Origin: an uncultured Actinomycetes bacterium
GTDB taxonomy: Bacteria; Actinomycetota; Actinomycetes; Nanopelagicales; Nanopelagicaceae
NCBI GenBank assembly: GCA_903863015.1
Contig: CAIPAI010000044.1
Coordinates: forward strand, 51,253-115,252
Direction of reading: 5' to 3'
DNA: 64,000 nt
Part shown: one piece after another, positions 34,888 to 46,061 of the stretch
Layout: every line of letters starts with the position of its first letter
How positions within the stretch are numbered: position 1 is the stretch's first letter
Position numbers and translations under genes: made by a program
The notes under the pieces: model-generated
What the model was told of the DNA's origin: nothing
The model's input: the letters and a program-made list of their open reading frames with translations, nothing else
Database searches by the model: none

Positions 34888-35865
34888 TCATGCCTTTCGA
34901 TGTGCAAAACCAATTGCATCTTGTAAAGAAGAAAATCCTCGTTCGGCAAGAATCAAGGAGAGCTCGTTTTGAACGCGCGTAAGCGCACTCGGATCATGGA
35001 AGTTTGCAGTGCCAATGGCAATCGCACTCGCGCCGGCGAGAATGAATTGAAATGCGTCTTCACCCGTCAAGATTCCACCCATGCCTATGAGTGGAATCTT
35101 CGGAAGTGCAGCATGCACTTGCCACACAGCCCTTACAGCTACCGGACGAATAGCTGGACCCGAAAGTCCACCAGTTACTCCGGCAAGGGCGGGCGTCAGT
35201 GTTTCCGTATTGATTACCATCCCTAGCAACGTGTTGATGAGCGACAGGCCCGTTGCGCCCGCATCAACACATGCTTGCGCGATCTCCACGATGTCCGTGA
35301 CATCTGGTGAGAGTTTGGCGAAGATCGGAAAGGCGCCTCCCACGTTGCGCCGCACCGTAGAAATCACTTCTGCAGCGGAATGCGCCTGACAGGCGAAGAC
35401 CAAGCCCCGATTAGCAACGTTGGGACAAGAGATATTCACTTCAAGTGCAATCACACTGTCGCCTGCGCGGCGTACGCGAGCGGCTAATCGTCCGAACTCT
35501 TCAACATCATTGCCAGCAATAGAGACGATGGTGCGTACTCCCTTGGATGCGAGCCATGGGACATCATGTTCAAGAAATTCATCTACCCCAGGGCCTTGTA
35601 GGCCAATTGAATTGAGCATGCCACTTGGCGTCTCAGCCATGCGTGGAGTAGCTCGTCCAGAACGCGGAGACATCATGATCGATTTGGTGACGACGGCACC
35701 GATTGTGGTGAGGTCCACAAACTGCGACAACTCCTTACCCGAAGCGGCGCAACCGCTCGCAGTGAGGATCGGGGACGGAAGCGAAAGCGCGCCGAGTTGC
35801 GTATCTAGATTTACTTCGACCGGTACTCCTCGCCCGCCTTTAGGGACTACACGAATAGAAGTCAT
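34888..35865 (-). CDS. pyrD: Dihydroorotate dehydrogenase, class 1B catalytic subunit
   Basis: 325 aa FMN-containing TIM barrel. NSIGLQGPGVDEFL, the active-site stretch EVNISCPNVANRG with the class 1B catalytic cysteine, and GMGGILTGEDA are all present. The catalytic cysteine and the adjacent PyrK gene show that electrons go to NAD+ rather than to quinone. The start shares a base with the pyrK stop (TGATG). Confidence 0.94.
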   Translation of the reverse strand: MTSIRVVPKGGRGVPVEVNLDTQLGALSLPSPILTASGCAASGKELSQFVDLTTIGAVVTKSIMMSPRSGRATPRMAETPSGMLNSIGLQGPGVDEFLEHDVPWLASKGVRTIVSIAGNDVEEFGRLAARVRRAGDSVIALEVNISCPNVANRGLVFACQAHSAAEVISTVRRNVGGAFPIFAKLSPDVTDIVEIAQACVDAGATGLSLINTLLGMVINTETLTPALAGVTGGLSGPAIRPVAVRAVWQVHAALPKIPLIGMGGILTGEDAFQFILAGASAIAIGTANFHDPSALTRVQNELSLILAERGFSSLQDAIGFAHRKA

Positions 35866-36728
35866 CAGTGCCCACTCGCCTTAGGTGCTCCGAGCGTCTC
35901 TTCAGGAACTGTTCCGACGCTATCCCAGAGCACGCGATCACCAGCAAAAATAGGTCCGTCAACGCAGGATCGCGACATTCGCACCACACCATCGCTACCG
36001 CGCACGGGAAGTACGCAGGTCATACAAATACCGATACCGCACGCCATGGACTCCTCTACGGCGCATTGCACCATGACATCAAACTCTGCGCCCAACGTGG
36101 ATAAAGCAGCAAGCATAGGCATCGGACCACACGCGTAAATAACATCGATACTTGACCGTTCGAGAATGGAACGAGCCGCATCGGTCACTCGCCCTTGAAC
36201 GCCGAGCGAACCATCGTCAGTTGCAATACTCAAAGCGTTCGTAACTCGACGCGCTTCAAGCGCACCGAAGAGTCGGTCTGCCGACGCCGCGCCCAGCGCC
36301 ATATCTACCCGGCAACCCCGTTGACGTAGCGCATCTGCAAGCATGAAGAGTGGCGCCGATCCATACCCTCCGCCAACAAGTAGTGCGTGCACTGGATCTT
36401 TCGGAATGGGGAATGGTCTACCGAGCGGCCCCACCACATTAAGCATTTGATGCGGTGCAAGTGCTGCAAGCCACCGCGTACCCGGGCCGTGTGCAGCGAT
36501 CACTAGTTCGAGAGTGCCACCGTAGAGCCCACGCTCCTGTGCTTGGTACACCGAGAACGATCGACGTAAGAGAGTTGACGTACTTTCCCCGCCTACTGAT
36601 AACGCAACAAAATTTCCCGGTCGAATTCTTTCTGGGATGCCAGGTACGACAATCGTGATGAGGTGGTAGGCGCCCACTCGCTTATTCGAGAGTAATTCAC
36701 CCTCTACCTGAAGGGGTTGATAACTCAT
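35865..36728 (-). CDS. pyrK: Dihydroorotate dehydrogenase electron-transfer subunit
   Basis: 287 aa flavoprotein. The FAD/NAD domain has RRSFSVYQ and [17 protein letters not shown]. The C-terminal 2Fe-2S site is formed by CGIGICMTC preceded by ESMA, plus a later SRSC. It partners PyrD to pass electrons to NAD+. ATG 36728 overlaps the carB stop as ATGA. Confidence 0.93.
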   Translation of the reverse strand: MSYQPLQVEGELLSNKRVGAYHLITIVVPGIPERIRPGNFVALSVGGESTSTLLRRSFSVYQAQERGLYGGTLELVIAAHGPGTRWLAALAPHQMLNVVGPLGRPFPIPKDPVHALLVGGGYGSAPLFMLADALRQRGCRVDMALGAASADRLFGALEARRVTNALSIATDDGSLGVQGRVTDAARSILERSSIDVIYACGPMPMLAALSTLGAEFDVMVQCAVEESMACGIGICMTCVLPVRGSDGVVRMSRSCVDGPIFAGDRVLWDSVGTVPEETLGAPKASGH

Positions 36729-39700
36729 AGATCCACCGGACGTAACCACTCCTGAAGAGATTGCACTACGCCTCCCCCACGCCTACGCGACTCGATACCT
36801 TGAACAGCCGCAACAAATCCCTGAATTGTCGTGATGCACGGTACCCCACGAGTGATTGCCGCACTACGAATTCTCCAACCGTCTCGCCTTGGGCCCGACC
36901 CCACGGGCGTGTTGATGACGAGGGAGATCTCCCCGCGCGCGATCAAGGCAGAGATGGACTCCTCGTTTCGACCCTCCGACTCCTTAGGCACCAACTGAGC
37001 GGGGATTGCGTGCTTGGCGAGCACCTCAAGGGTGCCTTGGGTAGCGACCAAGGTGAAGCCCAGATCAATGAGTCTGGAGGCCGGAACCACCATGGCCCGC
37101 TTATCGCGGTCTGCGACCGAGATGAATACCGCGCCAGAGGTGGGCAATGGGCCAAAAGCGGCAATCTGGCTCTTAGCGTAGGCCGCACCAAAGGTCTTAT
37201 CGATTCCCATCACTTCGCCAGTGGACTTCATCTCTGGGCCGAGAAGAGACTCGACGCCACTGCCATCCGGCTTTCGAAATCTATTCCACGGCAACACAGC
37301 TTCCTTGACGGCGATACCGCCTTGGGGAATCAATCCGGTGTCATGCTCAGGCAGATGTCCGGAGAGACGCAATTCTGAAATAGATTTTCCAACAGCGATC
37401 AGCGCTGCCGCTTTCGCCAGTGCGACTCCAGTTGCTTTACTTACAAAGGGCACAGTGCGAGATGCTCGTGGGTTTGCTTCGAGGACATAAAGAATGTCGC
37501 CGGCGAGGGCAAATTGAATATTGATAAGCCCGCGCACGCCGACGCCTTCTGCGATCTTTTGGGTTGCATCGCGAATTCGCTTCTCTTCATTTGCCCCCAA
37601 GGTGATGGCAGGCAGGGTGCATGCCGAATCACCAGAGTGCACGCCGGCCTCTTCTATATGTTCCATGATGGCGCCAAGAAAAAGATCGACTCCATCGTAA
37701 AGTGCATCAACATCAATCTCGATCGCATCATCGAGAAAACGATCCACCAAGACCGGGTGGTCTGGGCTCACACGTGTTGCTCTATTGATGTACTCCGTCA
37801 GCGCCGCATCATCGTAAACAATCTCCATACCGCGACCACCGAGAACGTATGAGGGACGAACAAGGACCGGGTAACCAATACGCTTCGAAATGGCTAAGGC
37901 TTCTGTGGTCTCGTTTGCCGTACCGTGCGCAGGGGCCACTAAACCCGCGCGAGCAAGCACCTTGCCAAATTCTCCACGATCCTCTGCCCGATCAATCGCT
38001 TCTGGATCAGTGCCAATGATGGGGACGCCACGGGCCTTCAGCGCGGCAGCCAATCCCAGTGGTGTTTGGCCGCCTAGTTGTACCAAGACACCAACAATGG
38101 GACCAGCTTGTGACTCAGCTTCGTAAATCTCCATCACATCTTCAAGAGTGAGCGGCTCGAAGTAGAGGCGGTCCGAGGTGTCGTAATCAGTACTGACCGT
38201 CTCGGGATTGCAATTGACCATGATGGTGTGGAACCCAGCCGCGCGCAGAGCGAAAGATGCATGCACACAGGAGTAATCGAACTCCACTCCTTGGCCGATG
38301 CGATTGGGTCCGCTACCCAAAATCATGACTGCAGGCGTGGCCCTGAGTGCTACTTCGCTCTCACTTTCATAGGTGGAGTAATGGTAGGGAGTTGCGGCTT
38401 CAAACTCCGCAGCGCAGGTATCGACAGTCTTATACACCGGCCTAATACCGAGTGCGTGACGTATCCCGGTCACCAGGCTCTCTTCACTATTGCGTAGTTG
38501 TCCCAGTTGTACATCGGAGAATCCATGACGCTTGGCACGCAAAAGGTGCGCTGCATCAAGGGATCCGGCCCCGCGCACTTCGTGCGCAATTTCGGTGAGC
38601 AAAAGAATCTGATCAAGAAACCATGGATCTATGCGAGTGATCTCGTGAATCTGAGCAATAGTCGCGCCCAAATAGAGTGCGCGCTGCACGAAATTAACAC
38701 GTGATTCCGTTGGTCGGTTCATCGACTCCAGGGCAGCCGCTAACTCCATGGAGGCATCATCGGGGAATGCCCAATTGAATGCAGAACCCGACCTCTCCAA
38801 AGATCGAAGTGCTTTCTGAAGTGCCTCTGGGAAGTTGCGACCTATCGCCATAGCCTCCCCCACGCTCTTCATGGTCGTGGTGAGCGTGGTATCTGCCAAA
38901 GGAAACTTCTCAAATGCAAATCGTGGAGCTTTGACAACGACGTAATCCAAAGTTGGCTCAAAAGATGCAGGAGTCTTCTTTGTAATGTCATTAGGAATCT
39001 CGTCGAGCGAATAACCAATTGCCAACTTCGCAGCAATCTTTGCAATAGGGAAACCCGTAGCCTTCGATGCGAGGGCACTGGATCGTGAAACGCGTGGATT
39101 CATTTCGATAACAATGACCCGTCCACTTGCTGGGTCGACGGCGAACTGGATGTTGCAGCCGCCTGTATCGACCCCAACCTCGCGGATGATAGCGATAGAG
39201 AGATCGCGCAAGCGTTGGTATTCAAAGTCGGTAAGAGTCATCGCAGGCGCCACCGTGATTGAATCTCCCGTGTGAACGCCCATCGGATCGAAATTCTCAA
39301 TGGAGCAGACCACGACAACGTTATCCTTGCGATCGCGCATGAGCTCGAGTTCGAACTCTTTCCATCCGATAATGGATTCTTCGAGAAGCACCTCTTGGGT
39401 GGGGCTATGTCGCAAACCGGCGCCACCGATGCGCTCAAGATCTTCAAGATCATAGGCAATTCCACTACCCAGCCCACCCATAGTGAATGACGGTCGGATG
39501 ACAACGGGGAAACCTAGGATTTCGGCACCAGCGAGTAGATCTTCCTGTGAATGGCAAATATAACTACGAGCAGATTCACCGCCCACCTTTGCGACGATCT
39601 CTTTAAAGATCTCACGATCCTCACCGCGACGAATTGCCTCAATATTTGCTCCGATGAGTTCCACGCCGTACTTCTCGAGGATGCCTTCTTCGTGGAGGGC

Positions 39701-40000
39701 GATTGCCGCGTTCAGCGCAGTTTGTCCACCGAGCGTGGCGAGTATCGCGTCGGGACGTTCGATCTGGATGATCTTCTCGATGAATTCGGTTGTGATGGGT
39801 TCGATATAGGTAGCGTCTGCAAATTCAGGATCGGTCATGATGGTTGCCGGATTGGAGTTGATGAGCGAAACCCGAATACCTTCGGCCTTCAACACTCGGC
39901 AAGCCTGAGTTCCTGAATAGTCGAACTCGCACGCTTGTCCAATAACGATTGGTCCAGAACCTATAACGAGGATGGAGTTGATATCGGTGCGCTTTGGCAT
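36725..40000 (-). CDS. carB: Carbamoyl-phosphate synthase large subunit
   Basis: 1091 aa with two homologous ATP-grasp halves, each beginning with the [23 protein letters not shown] sequence (residues 14-32; second copy [16 protein letters not shown] near 570). The C-terminal MGS-like allosteric domain binds UMP or ornithine. With CarA it makes carbamoyl phosphate for both pyrimidines and arginine. Its product is also the expected product of the AllFGH-like enzyme, a possible metabolic link. Confidence 0.97.
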   Translation of the reverse strand: MPKRTDINSILVIGSGPIVIGQACEFDYSGTQACRVLKAEGIRVSLINSNPATIMTDPEFADATYIEPITTEFIEKIIQIERPDAILATLGGQTALNAAIALHEEGILEKYGVELIGANIEAIRRGEDREIFKEIVAKVGGESARSYICHSQEDLLAGAEILGFPVVIRPSFTMGGLGSGIAYDLEDLERIGGAGLRHSPTQEVLLEESIIGWKEFELELMRDRKDNVVVVCSIENFDPMGVHTGDSITVAPAMTLTDFEYQRLRDLSIAIIREVGVDTGGCNIQFAVDPASGRVIVIEMNPRVSRSSALASKATGFPIAKIAAKLAIGYSLDEIPNDITKKTPASFEPTLDYVVVKAPRFAFEKFPLADTTLTTTMKSVGEAMAIGRNFPEALQKALRSLERSGSAFNWAFPDDASMELAAALESMNRPTESRVNFVQRALYLGATIAQIHEITRIDPWFLDQILLLTEIAHEVRGAGSLDAAHLLRAKRHGFSDVQLGQLRNSEESLVTGIRHALGIRPVYKTVDTCAAEFEAATPYHYSTYESESEVALRATPAVMILGSGPNRIGQGVEFDYSCVHASFALRAAGFHTIMVNCNPETVSTDYDTSDRLYFEPLTLEDVMEIYEAESQAGPIVGVLVQLGGQTPLGLAAALKARGVPIIGTDPEAIDRAEDRGEFGKVLARAGLVAPAHGTANETTEALAISKRIGYPVLVRPSYVLGGRGMEIVYDDAALTEYINRATRVSPDHPVLVDRFLDDAIEIDVDALYDGVDLFLGAIMEHIEEAGVHSGDSACTLPAITLGANEEKRIRDATQKIAEGVGVRGLINIQFALAGDILYVLEANPRASRTVPFVSKATGVALAKAAALIAVGKSISELRLSGHLPEHDTGLIPQGGIAVKEAVLPWNRFRKPDGSGVESLLGPEMKSTGEVMGIDKTFGAAYAKSQIAAFGPLPTSGAVFISVADRDKRAMVVPASRLIDLGFTLVATQGTLEVLAKHAIPAQLVPKESEGRNEESISALIARGEISLVINTPVGSGPRRDGWRIRSAAITRGVPCITTIQGFVAAVQGIESRRRGGGVVQSLQEWLRPVDL

Positions 40001-41091
40001 TACTTCTCCATCATGTCGACAAACGTCTGAAAGAGAACAAGTGCATCGTGTGGTCCGGCCGCAGCTTCAGGGTGGTATTGGACGCTAAATGCCGGTACAT
40101 CATCCAGCGCAATACCTTCAACAACGCCGTCGTTAAGTGAACGATGCGTTACGTGTCCTTTGCCGAAGGGAGTATCGAACACGTCTTCGGCTTTCACAGC
40201 GAACCCGTGGTTGTGCGCGGTGATACTGATCTTTCCGGTACCCAATTCGATAACCGGTTGATTGAGGCCTCGGTGACCAAACTGCAATTTATACGTCTCT
40301 AATCCGAGCGCACGCGCAAATATTTGTTGCCCAAAACATATTCCGAAAAAGGGAATGCCTCTCCCCAGCGCCTCTTTCACCAAATCGATAGCATGAAATT
40401 GCGTCGCCGGATCGCCAGGCCCATTTGAAACGAAGAAACCATCGGGATTGTCACCAAATATTTGCTCGAGAGAAGCGTCCGCTGGGTAGACGGTGGTGGT
40501 GATATCAAATTTGGCGAACTCCCTTGGAGTATTTCTTTTGATCCCGAGATCTAAGGCGGCGACGCGCAAACTTCCTGTGCCCACTTGATAAGAAGACTTG
40601 GTGGTGACTTCACCGGCGAGCGAGGCTCCCACCATCTCTGGCGCGCTACGAACCCGCTTGAGCATCTCATCCTTGGAGAGTTCAGCCGCGGGACCAGAGA
40701 AGATTCCCATTCGCATCGCTCCGCGATCACGCAGATGGCGAGTGAGCGCTCGAGTATCGATTTCACTTGCACCCACCACTCCTTGGCGAATAAGCGCACT
40801 ATCTAAACTCTCTTCACTCCGATGATTGGCTGTGGTCCGCGCCGGATCGCGCACAATAAACCCCGAAACCCAAATTCGGGACGACTCTTCGTCTTCGCTA
40901 TTCATCCCGGTGTTCCCAATATGTGGCGCGGTCATCACAACAATTTGGCGGTGGTAGGAGGGATCGGTCAGGGTCTCCTGATATCCAGTCATTCCAGTGG
41001 AGAAGACTGCCTCACCGTACGCTTCGCCTACAGCTCCCCACTGCGCACCTTCAAAGATGCGACCATCATCTAGGACTACGACCGCCTTCAT
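40000..41091 (-). CDS. carA: Carbamoyl-phosphate synthase small subunit (glutaminase)
   Basis: 363 aa. The N-terminal small-subunit domain has [16 protein letters not shown], and the C-terminal class I glutamine amidotransferase domain has the nucleophile motif FFGICFGQQ and a late [12 protein letters not shown] with the catalytic His-Glu pair. It supplies ammonia to CarB. It ends on the same base where carB begins and follows pyrC by seven bases. Confidence 0.97.
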   Translation of the reverse strand: MKAVVVLDDGRIFEGAQWGAVGEAYGEAVFSTGMTGYQETLTDPSYHRQIVVMTAPHIGNTGMNSEDEESSRIWVSGFIVRDPARTTANHRSEESLDSALIRQGVVGASEIDTRALTRHLRDRGAMRMGIFSGPAAELSKDEMLKRVRSAPEMVGASLAGEVTTKSSYQVGTGSLRVAALDLGIKRNTPREFAKFDITTTVYPADASLEQIFGDNPDGFFVSNGPGDPATQFHAIDLVKEALGRGIPFFGICFGQQIFARALGLETYKLQFGHRGLNQPVIELGTGKISITAHNHGFAVKAEDVFDTPFGKGHVTHRSLNDGVVEGIALDDVPAFSVQYHPEAAAGPHDALVLFQTFVDMMEK

Positions 41092-41098
41092 TCCCTAC

Positions 41099-42391
41099 TC
41101 ACCCAGCAAGCTTGCCGTCGAGCACGGTGGCTCGGCCTCGCAGGAAGGTAGCCTCAACGCGTCCGTACAATTCCATTCCGATAAAGGGTGAATTAGTACT
41201 CAACGACGCATTGTTTTCTAATGTGAAGGGTGATTTCCCTCGTGGGTCAAGCAACACTACGTGCGCTGGTTCGCCAACCGCGATAGGTCGACCGTGATCG
41301 CGCAATGATCCAATTCGTGCTGGACGCGTAGACATTCGATCACTCACTTCTGACCAAGTCATTAGACCAGTTTCAATCATGGCTGTTTGTACCACCGAGA
41401 GTGCCGATTGCAGACCAATCATTCCGAAGGCAGCACTTGACCATTCACACTCTTTATCCTCTACTGGATGCGGTGCGTGGTCGGTTGCAACCGCATCGAT
41501 CGTTCCGTCTGCGAGCCCCTGGCGCAGCGCCATTACGTCTTCATCGCGACGCAGAGGTGGATTGACTTTGTATCGAGGATCGTAAGATCTGGCCAACTCA
41601 TCAGTGAGTAAGAGATGATGTGGAGTAACTTCCGCAGTGACCATGACACCTCGTGACTTGGCCCATCGCACGATCTCCACGCTGCCTGCCGTGGAGAGAT
41701 GACACACGTGCAGACGTGAACCTACGTGTTCGGCCAGAAGAACATCTCTACTGATGATGCTCTCTTCTGCAACGGCTGGCCAGCCTCGCAAGCCTAATTG
41801 CGACGAAACAAATCCCTCATTCATCTGGGCATCTTCAGTTAAACGCGGCTCTTGCGCATGCTGAGCGATAACACCATCAAAGGCCTTCACATATTCCAGA
41901 GCACGACGCATCAGAATTGGATCAGCGACACATTTGCCGTCATCGCTAAAGATTCGAACGCGTGCAGCGCTATGTGCCATCGCGGCAAGCTCGGCTAGTT
42001 GAGTGCCATGCAAACCAACCGTGACAGCACCCACCGGCCGCACATCGCACCAGCCCGCTTCACGTCCTAGGCGATAAACCTGTTCAACCACTCCAGCGGT
42101 ATCTGCGACGGGATTGGTGTTTGCCATGGCATGGACGGCAACAAAACCACCCAGCGCGGCAGCCGCGCTCCCTGATTCAACGGTTTCGCTATCCTCGCGT
42201 CCTGGTTCGCGTAAGTGCGTATGCAGATCGACCAGACCAGGGAGTGCAACAAGACCATCACAGTCAATCGTGTGCACACCGGTAGGAGCTAAAGGCTTCT
42301 TGGAGACTTCGCTAATGATGCCGCCATCAATAAGAACATCTACCTGCGCCTCGCCAAGTAACGAAACACCCCTGAGGAGATAACCGCTCAT
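41099..42391 (-). CDS. pyrC: Dihydroorotase
   Basis: 430 aa, type I amidohydrolase. [14 protein letters not shown] carries the first zinc histidines and ATDHAPH near residue 310 the catalytic aspartate. It closes carbamoyl-aspartate to dihydroorotate. ATGA overlap with pyrB. Given the nearby ureide cluster another cyclic amidase could be considered, but the position inside the pyr operon settles it. Confidence 0.96.
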   Translation of the reverse strand: MSGYLLRGVSLLGEAQVDVLIDGGIISEVSKKPLAPTGVHTIDCDGLVALPGLVDLHTHLREPGREDSETVESGSAAAALGGFVAVHAMANTNPVADTAGVVEQVYRLGREAGWCDVRPVGAVTVGLHGTQLAELAAMAHSAARVRIFSDDGKCVADPILMRRALEYVKAFDGVIAQHAQEPRLTEDAQMNEGFVSSQLGLRGWPAVAEESIISRDVLLAEHVGSRLHVCHLSTAGSVEIVRWAKSRGVMVTAEVTPHHLLLTDELARSYDPRYKVNPPLRRDEDVMALRQGLADGTIDAVATDHAPHPVEDKECEWSSAAFGMIGLQSALSVVQTAMIETGLMTWSEVSDRMSTRPARIGSLRDHGRPIAVGEPAHVVLLDPRGKSPFTLENNASLSTNSPFIGMELYGRVEATFLRGRATVLDGKLAG

Positions 42392-43338
42392 GAGGACACC
42401 TCCTCGATTGAAGCTCCACCTAGGAGCAAGTAAAGAATCGCCATTCGAACACTCACACCATTTGCCACTTGTTCAACAATGACTGAGCGCAGTCCATCTG
42501 CAGCGCCAGCCGAAATCTCTAACCCGCGGTTCATCGGGCCTGGATGCATGACAATCGCCTTCGACGAGAGCGCCGCTACGCGCTTATCGTCGAGACCGTA
42601 ACCTCGAGAGTATTCGCGCGTCGATGGGAAGAAAGCATTGTTCATACGCTCACCTTGCACGCGCAGCATCATCAATGCATCCGTGCGTGGAAGCACCTTG
42701 TCGAGGTCATAGGAAATTTGGCACGGCCATTGTTCGACACCGTATGGAATCAACGTGGGTGGCGCCACCAATGTTACGTCGGCGCCCAAAGTTGCAAGTA
42801 AAAGCACGTTACTCCGAGCAACTCGTGAATGAAGAACGTCGCCCACGATTGTGACCCGAACACCTGCAAGGTCACCTTTGCCATCGCGTAAATGACGACG
42901 CATCGTGTAGGCATCCAGCAGTGCTTGAGAAGGATGCTCATGAGTACCGTCACCGGCATTGATCACCGACCCGGCGATCCAACCAGAGGCCGCTAATTGA
43001 TGAGCCGCGCCCGAGGCTGAGTGACGTACGATGACAGCATCGGCGCCCATTGCCTGCAAAGTGAGCGCCGTATCTTTAAGACTCTCACCCTTACTCACAC
43101 TTGACCCTTTTGCGGTGAAGTTAATGACGTCTGCAGAGAGTCGCTTTGCGGCTGCTTCAAAAGAGATTCGCGTACGCGTGGAATCCTCATAAAAGAGATT
43201 CACCACCGTGCGACCACGGAGGGTGGGCAATTTCTTCACCGGACCATCGACTAACTTTGCCAACTCTTCGGCTGTGTCAAGAATAAGTACGGCATCCTCG
43301 AGGGTGAGATCTGATGCCGAGAGTAAATGGCGCTTCAT
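42388..43338 (-). CDS. pyrB: Aspartate carbamoyltransferase catalytic subunit
   Basis: 316 aa with the carbamoyl-phosphate-binding [19 protein letters not shown] and the [11 protein letters not shown] loop, and HPGPMNRG near the C-terminus. First committed step of pyrimidine synthesis. No pyrI regulatory subunit is present. ATGA overlaps connect it to pyrR and pyrC. Confidence 0.97.
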   Translation of the reverse strand: MKRHLLSASDLTLEDAVLILDTAEELAKLVDGPVKKLPTLRGRTVVNLFYEDSTRTRISFEAAAKRLSADVINFTAKGSSVSKGESLKDTALTLQAMGADAVIVRHSASGAAHQLAASGWIAGSVINAGDGTHEHPSQALLDAYTMRRHLRDGKGDLAGVRVTIVGDVLHSRVARSNVLLLATLGADVTLVAPPTLIPYGVEQWPCQISYDLDKVLPRTDALMMLRVQGERMNNAFFPSTREYSRGYGLDDKRVAALSSKAIVMHPGPMNRGLEISAGAADGLRSVIVEQVANGVSVRMAILYLLLGGASIEEVSS

Positions 43339-43889
43339 TCGCTACCGCCCGGTGTTCCAGAAATACTGACCGAGTCATTTCCGTCGATCTCCGTGATCGA
43401 AACACGAACGTGCTCCTTGAGAGAGGTGGGCAAATTCTTGCCCACATAATCAGCCCTGATGGGCAAGTCGCGATGTCCACGGTCCACCAGCACAGCTAAT
43501 TGCACCTGCGCTGGTCGACCCAACTCCCCCATCGCATCGAGGGCTGCGCGGATGGTGCGACCAGAGAAGAGCACATCATCCACAAGAACGACTCTCTTAC
43601 CGTCGATACCACTTACCGGAATGACCGTAGGCAGCAGCGCACGAGCTGGTCGCGAGCGAAGATCATCGCGATGAAGCGTGACGTCGATGGTCCCTACAGG
43701 AATGGAGACGCCCTCGATACTTTCAATGGCCTTTGCCAAGCGCTCCGCTAAATGAGCGCCCCGAGTAGGTATGCCAAGGAGAACTAAATCAGTTACTCCC
43801 TTATTTTTTTCAAGGATTTCATGCGCGATACGCGAAAGGGCGCGATTAATGTCGCCGGAGTCTAAAACCTCACGGAGGGCAGCATCCAT
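43335..43889 (-). CDS. pyrR: PyrR bifunctional pyrimidine regulator/uracil phosphoribosyltransferase
   Basis: 184 aa type I phosphoribosyltransferase fold with the PRPP motif [13 protein letters not shown] around residues 102-114. When bound to UMP, PyrR binds pyr mRNA and lowers expression. It is the first gene of the operon, and its own leader carries a PyrR-binding loop overlapping the SD region. The SD GGAGG (43897-43901) is about eight bases from ATG 43889. Confidence 0.95.
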   Translation of the reverse strand: MDAALREVLDSGDINRALSRIAHEILEKNKGVTDLVLLGIPTRGAHLAERLAKAIESIEGVSIPVGTIDVTLHRDDLRSRPARALLPTVIPVSGIDGKRVVLVDDVLFSGRTIRAALDAMGELGRPAQVQLAVLVDRGHRDLPIRADYVGKNLPTSLKEHVRVSITEIDGNDSVSISGTPGGSE

Positions 43890-43896
43890 CGAACTA

Positions 43897-43925
43897 CCTC
43901 CTTCTCCGCCTCACGGGACGGCTCG
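43897..43925 (-). promoter_or_regulatory. PyrR-binding RNA loop next to the pyrR SD
   Basis: On the minus strand GTCCCGTGAGGC (about 43909-43920) matches the PyrR anti-terminator-loop consensus UCCNGNGAGG and is closed by CCG/CGG. AGAAGGAGG follows directly. The arrangement predicts translational repression by PyrR-UMP as described for mycobacteria, rather than transcription attenuation. Confidence 0.7.
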
Positions 43926-43967
43926 TTAAAGGATGTGGCCACAACCTATCCGACAGAGCAGCGCCGC

Positions 43968-43976
43968 ACACAGAGT
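43968..43976. promoter_or_regulatory. BldD-box-like palindrome in the pyrR/bldD gap
   Basis: ACACAGAGT matches the core ACNC(A/T)GNGT of the Streptomyces BldD box; the outer T and A positions do not match. It lies 104 bp before the bldD start. Autoregulation is possible. Confidence 0.3.
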
Positions 43977-44079
43977 CCTGCGAGTCGCGGCGTGTCGATT
44001 CCACACCCGCCAAAGAGAGTCTTGCGGATGGCCCGGTGGCCACTCATAGGATCCAGCCACCATCTACGGGAGGTTATCC

Positions 44080-44574
44080 ATGGAAGAGAGCGAAGTCCTC
44101 ACGCCCGCCCAAGAATTAGGCATACGCCTTCGGGAAGTGCGCAAACAACAGAAACTCAGTCTCAACGATCTCGAAGAACGGAGTTCAGGGCGATGGAAGA
44201 GCGTGGTGGTGGGCTCATATGAACGCGGGGATCGTTCCATAACAGCCGTCAACCTTGAGCGTCTAGCGGCATTCTATGGAGTGCCAGTATCCGAATTCTT
44301 TCCTGACCCGACGCCCGCCAAACCCAGCTCGGTTCCTGTACGACCGCTCCTCGACTTAACTGCCTTGCGCGCCTCAACAGCGACTACCGTCATGCCCCTC
44401 AAAAGGTTTGCGCTTGGGATCGAACGGGCGCGGGGAGATTGGAATGGGCAAGTGCTCTCCATGCGTCGATCCGATTTAGCGCTACTCAGCATGCTGGCTG
44501 CGATGTCGCCGCAGGATTACATCTCAGCGTGTGTCTCCCTAGGCATCATGCACACACCTAAAAGCGATCGATAA
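44080..44574 (+). CDS. bldD: BldD-family transcriptional regulator
   Basis: 164 aa. The N-terminal XRE helix-turn-helix has LGIRLREVRKQQKLSLNDLE and VVGSYERGDRSITAVNLERLA (residues 12-65). A C-terminal domain of the BldD type follows, after a Pro-rich linker. In Streptomyces BldD is a cyclic-di-GMP-responsive developmental repressor, but the RxD-X8-RxxD signature is only loosely represented (RARGD, MRRSD). It is divergent from pyrR and has GGGAGG upstream of the ATG. In non-sporulating actinobacteria it is a general regulator. Confidence 0.87.
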   Translation: MEESEVLTPAQELGIRLREVRKQQKLSLNDLEERSSGRWKSVVVGSYERGDRSITAVNLERLAAFYGVPVSEFFPDPTPAKPSSVPVRPLLDLTALRASTATTVMPLKRFALGIERARGDWNGQVLSMRRSDLALLSMLAAMSPQDYISACVSLGIMHTPKSDR

Positions 44575-44606
44575 TCCAAAGATCATTCCAGGTTTTACTA
44601 TAAGAA

Positions 44607-45020
44607 CTATTCTCCACTTAATGAATTAGCAATCGGAGCCACGCGACCTAATAGGCCGTTGATGTATCCAGGTGAATCATCAGTGGAGAGCGCCTTAGCT
44701 AATTCCACCGCTTCATCAATAGCCACGGCCGTATCAATTTCTTTTTGATAAAGGATCTCAAAGAGGGCGATTCGCAAAATGTTTCTATCGACTGCTGGCA
44801 TCCGTCCGATCTCCCAGCCTTGCGCATAGGTCTCTATCACTTCATCGATACGAGAACGATGCGCCAGCACTCCTTCGACCAACACAGTGGCGTACTCCCC
44901 CACAGGTGGATCCGCCTGTTCCTTGCGGGATGCCAAAATTTCTAAGGCGTCACCATTTCGAATGTCGCTCTCATATAAAACATCAAGAGCGCGTTTGCGG
45001 GCTTTACTGCGAGCTGCCAC
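44607..45020 (-). CDS. nusB: Transcription antitermination factor NusB
   Basis: 137-aa all-helical protein with KARKRALDVLYESDIRN at the start and AIDEAVELAKALSTDDSPGYINGLLGRV at the end, the family signatures. It takes part in rRNA antitermination. It starts on the base after the efp stop, an arrangement common in actinobacteria. Confidence 0.94.
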   Translation of the reverse strand: MAARSKARKRALDVLYESDIRNGDALEILASRKEQADPPVGEYATVLVEGVLAHRSRIDEVIETYAQGWEIGRMPAVDRNILRIALFEILYQKEIDTAVAIDEAVELAKALSTDDSPGYINGLLGRVAPIANSLSGE

Positions 45021-45581
45021 TTAGTTTGCGCGACCGAGATAAGAACCATCGCGTGTATCTACGCGGATCTTCTCCCCGTTGTTAATGAAGAGCGGTACTT
45101 GCACTTCAACACCTGTCTCAACGGTGGCTGGCTTGGTGCCACCGGACGAGCGATCTCCTTGAAGACCAGGCTCGGTGTACGTAATGGTGAGTTCAGCCGA
45201 GGCGGGCAATTCCACATAGAGCGGATTGCCTTCATGCAGTGCAACAACGGCATCTGTATTTTCCAGCATGTACTTAGAAGCATCACCGACCGTGGGGTCA
45301 CCAATGGTGATCTGATCGAAATTTCCCTTATCCATGAATACGTAACCATCGCCATCGTGATAGAGGTAGGTCATATCGCGCTTCTCAACGATCGCAACTT
45401 CCACCTTGACGCCGGCATTGAAGGTCTTGTCTACAACTTTGCCTGAAAGAACATGCTTAAGCTTGGTGCGCACGAAGGCTGGACCCTTGCCGGGTTTCAC
45501 ATGCTGGAAGTCAACGACGTTCCAAAGTTGACCTTCGAGGTCAAGGGTCATGCCGTTCTTCAGTTCATTAGTCGAGGCCAC
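45021..45581 (-). CDS. efp: Elongation factor P (PGKGP-loop type)
   Basis: 186 aa, three beta-barrel domains; relieves ribosome stalling at polyproline. The tip loop reads [10 protein letters not shown], where the lysine is framed by PG and GP; this subgroup works without lysine modification. GTG 45581 with CAGGAG seven bases upstream is used, not the GTG at 45599. TAGAAT at about 45624-45629 on the minus strand could be its -10 box. Confidence 0.95.
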   Translation of the reverse strand: MASTNELKNGMTLDLEGQLWNVVDFQHVKPGKGPAFVRTKLKHVLSGKVVDKTFNAGVKVEVAIVEKRDMTYLYHDGDGYVFMDKGNFDQITIGDPTVGDASKYMLENTDAVVALHEGNPLYVELPASAELTITYTEPGLQGDRSSGGTKPATVETGVEVQVPLFINNGEKIRVDTRDGSYLGRAN

Positions 45582-45626
45582 TTTGACTCCTGTATTCACC
45601 GGGCCGCTCGGCCACGCCGGACGATT

Positions 45627-46061
45627 CTACCGTACGAGAAGATCAGACATTGCCTTGAGGGCTAGGCGATAGGAGTTCACTCCAAAGCCCGCAATGACCC
45701 CATGTGCCACTGCCGAAATCACCGAAACATGTCGGAATTCCTCGCGAGTATGGGGGTTTGAGATGTGGACCTCGATGAGCGGAGCCGTCAGCATGGCAGC
45801 GGCGTCGCGAATAGCAATCGAATAATGGGTGAAAGCCGCGGGATTCATAATGACTGGCGTCGTCGTATCGGCGCAATCATGGAGCCACTTAATGATCTGT
45901 GCCTCGTCGTCGCTCTGGCGTACCTCTACTTCAAGGCCGACCTCGGCGCCACTTGTTTCACAGACCTTCACTAAATCTGCATGCGTAGTAGTTCCATATA
46001 CCTCGGGCTCGCGAGTTCCCAAGCGTCCGAGATTAGGACCATTAATTATCAAAACCTTCAT
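45627..46061 (-). CDS. aroQ: 3-dehydroquinate dehydratase, type II
   Basis: 144 aa dodecameric type II enzyme with INGPNLGRLGTREPEVYG (the catalytic Tyr), NPAAFTHYS and EVHISNPHTREEFRH (catalytic His). Third shikimate-pathway step. ATGA overlap with aroB. Confidence 0.96.
   Translation of the reverse strand: MKVLIINGPNLGRLGTREPEVYGTTTHADLVKVCETSGAEVGLEVEVRQSDDEAQIIKWLHDCADTTTPVIMNPAAFTHYSIAIRDAAAMLTAPLIEVHISNPHTREEFRHVSVISAVAHGVIAGFGVNSYRLALKAMSDLLVR

Noticed and set aside
41099..42391. Dihydroorotase-like gene as an allantoinase or hydantoinase of the ureide cluster
   Set aside because: It is embedded with 4- to 7-bp junctions between pyrB and carA in the pyr operon.
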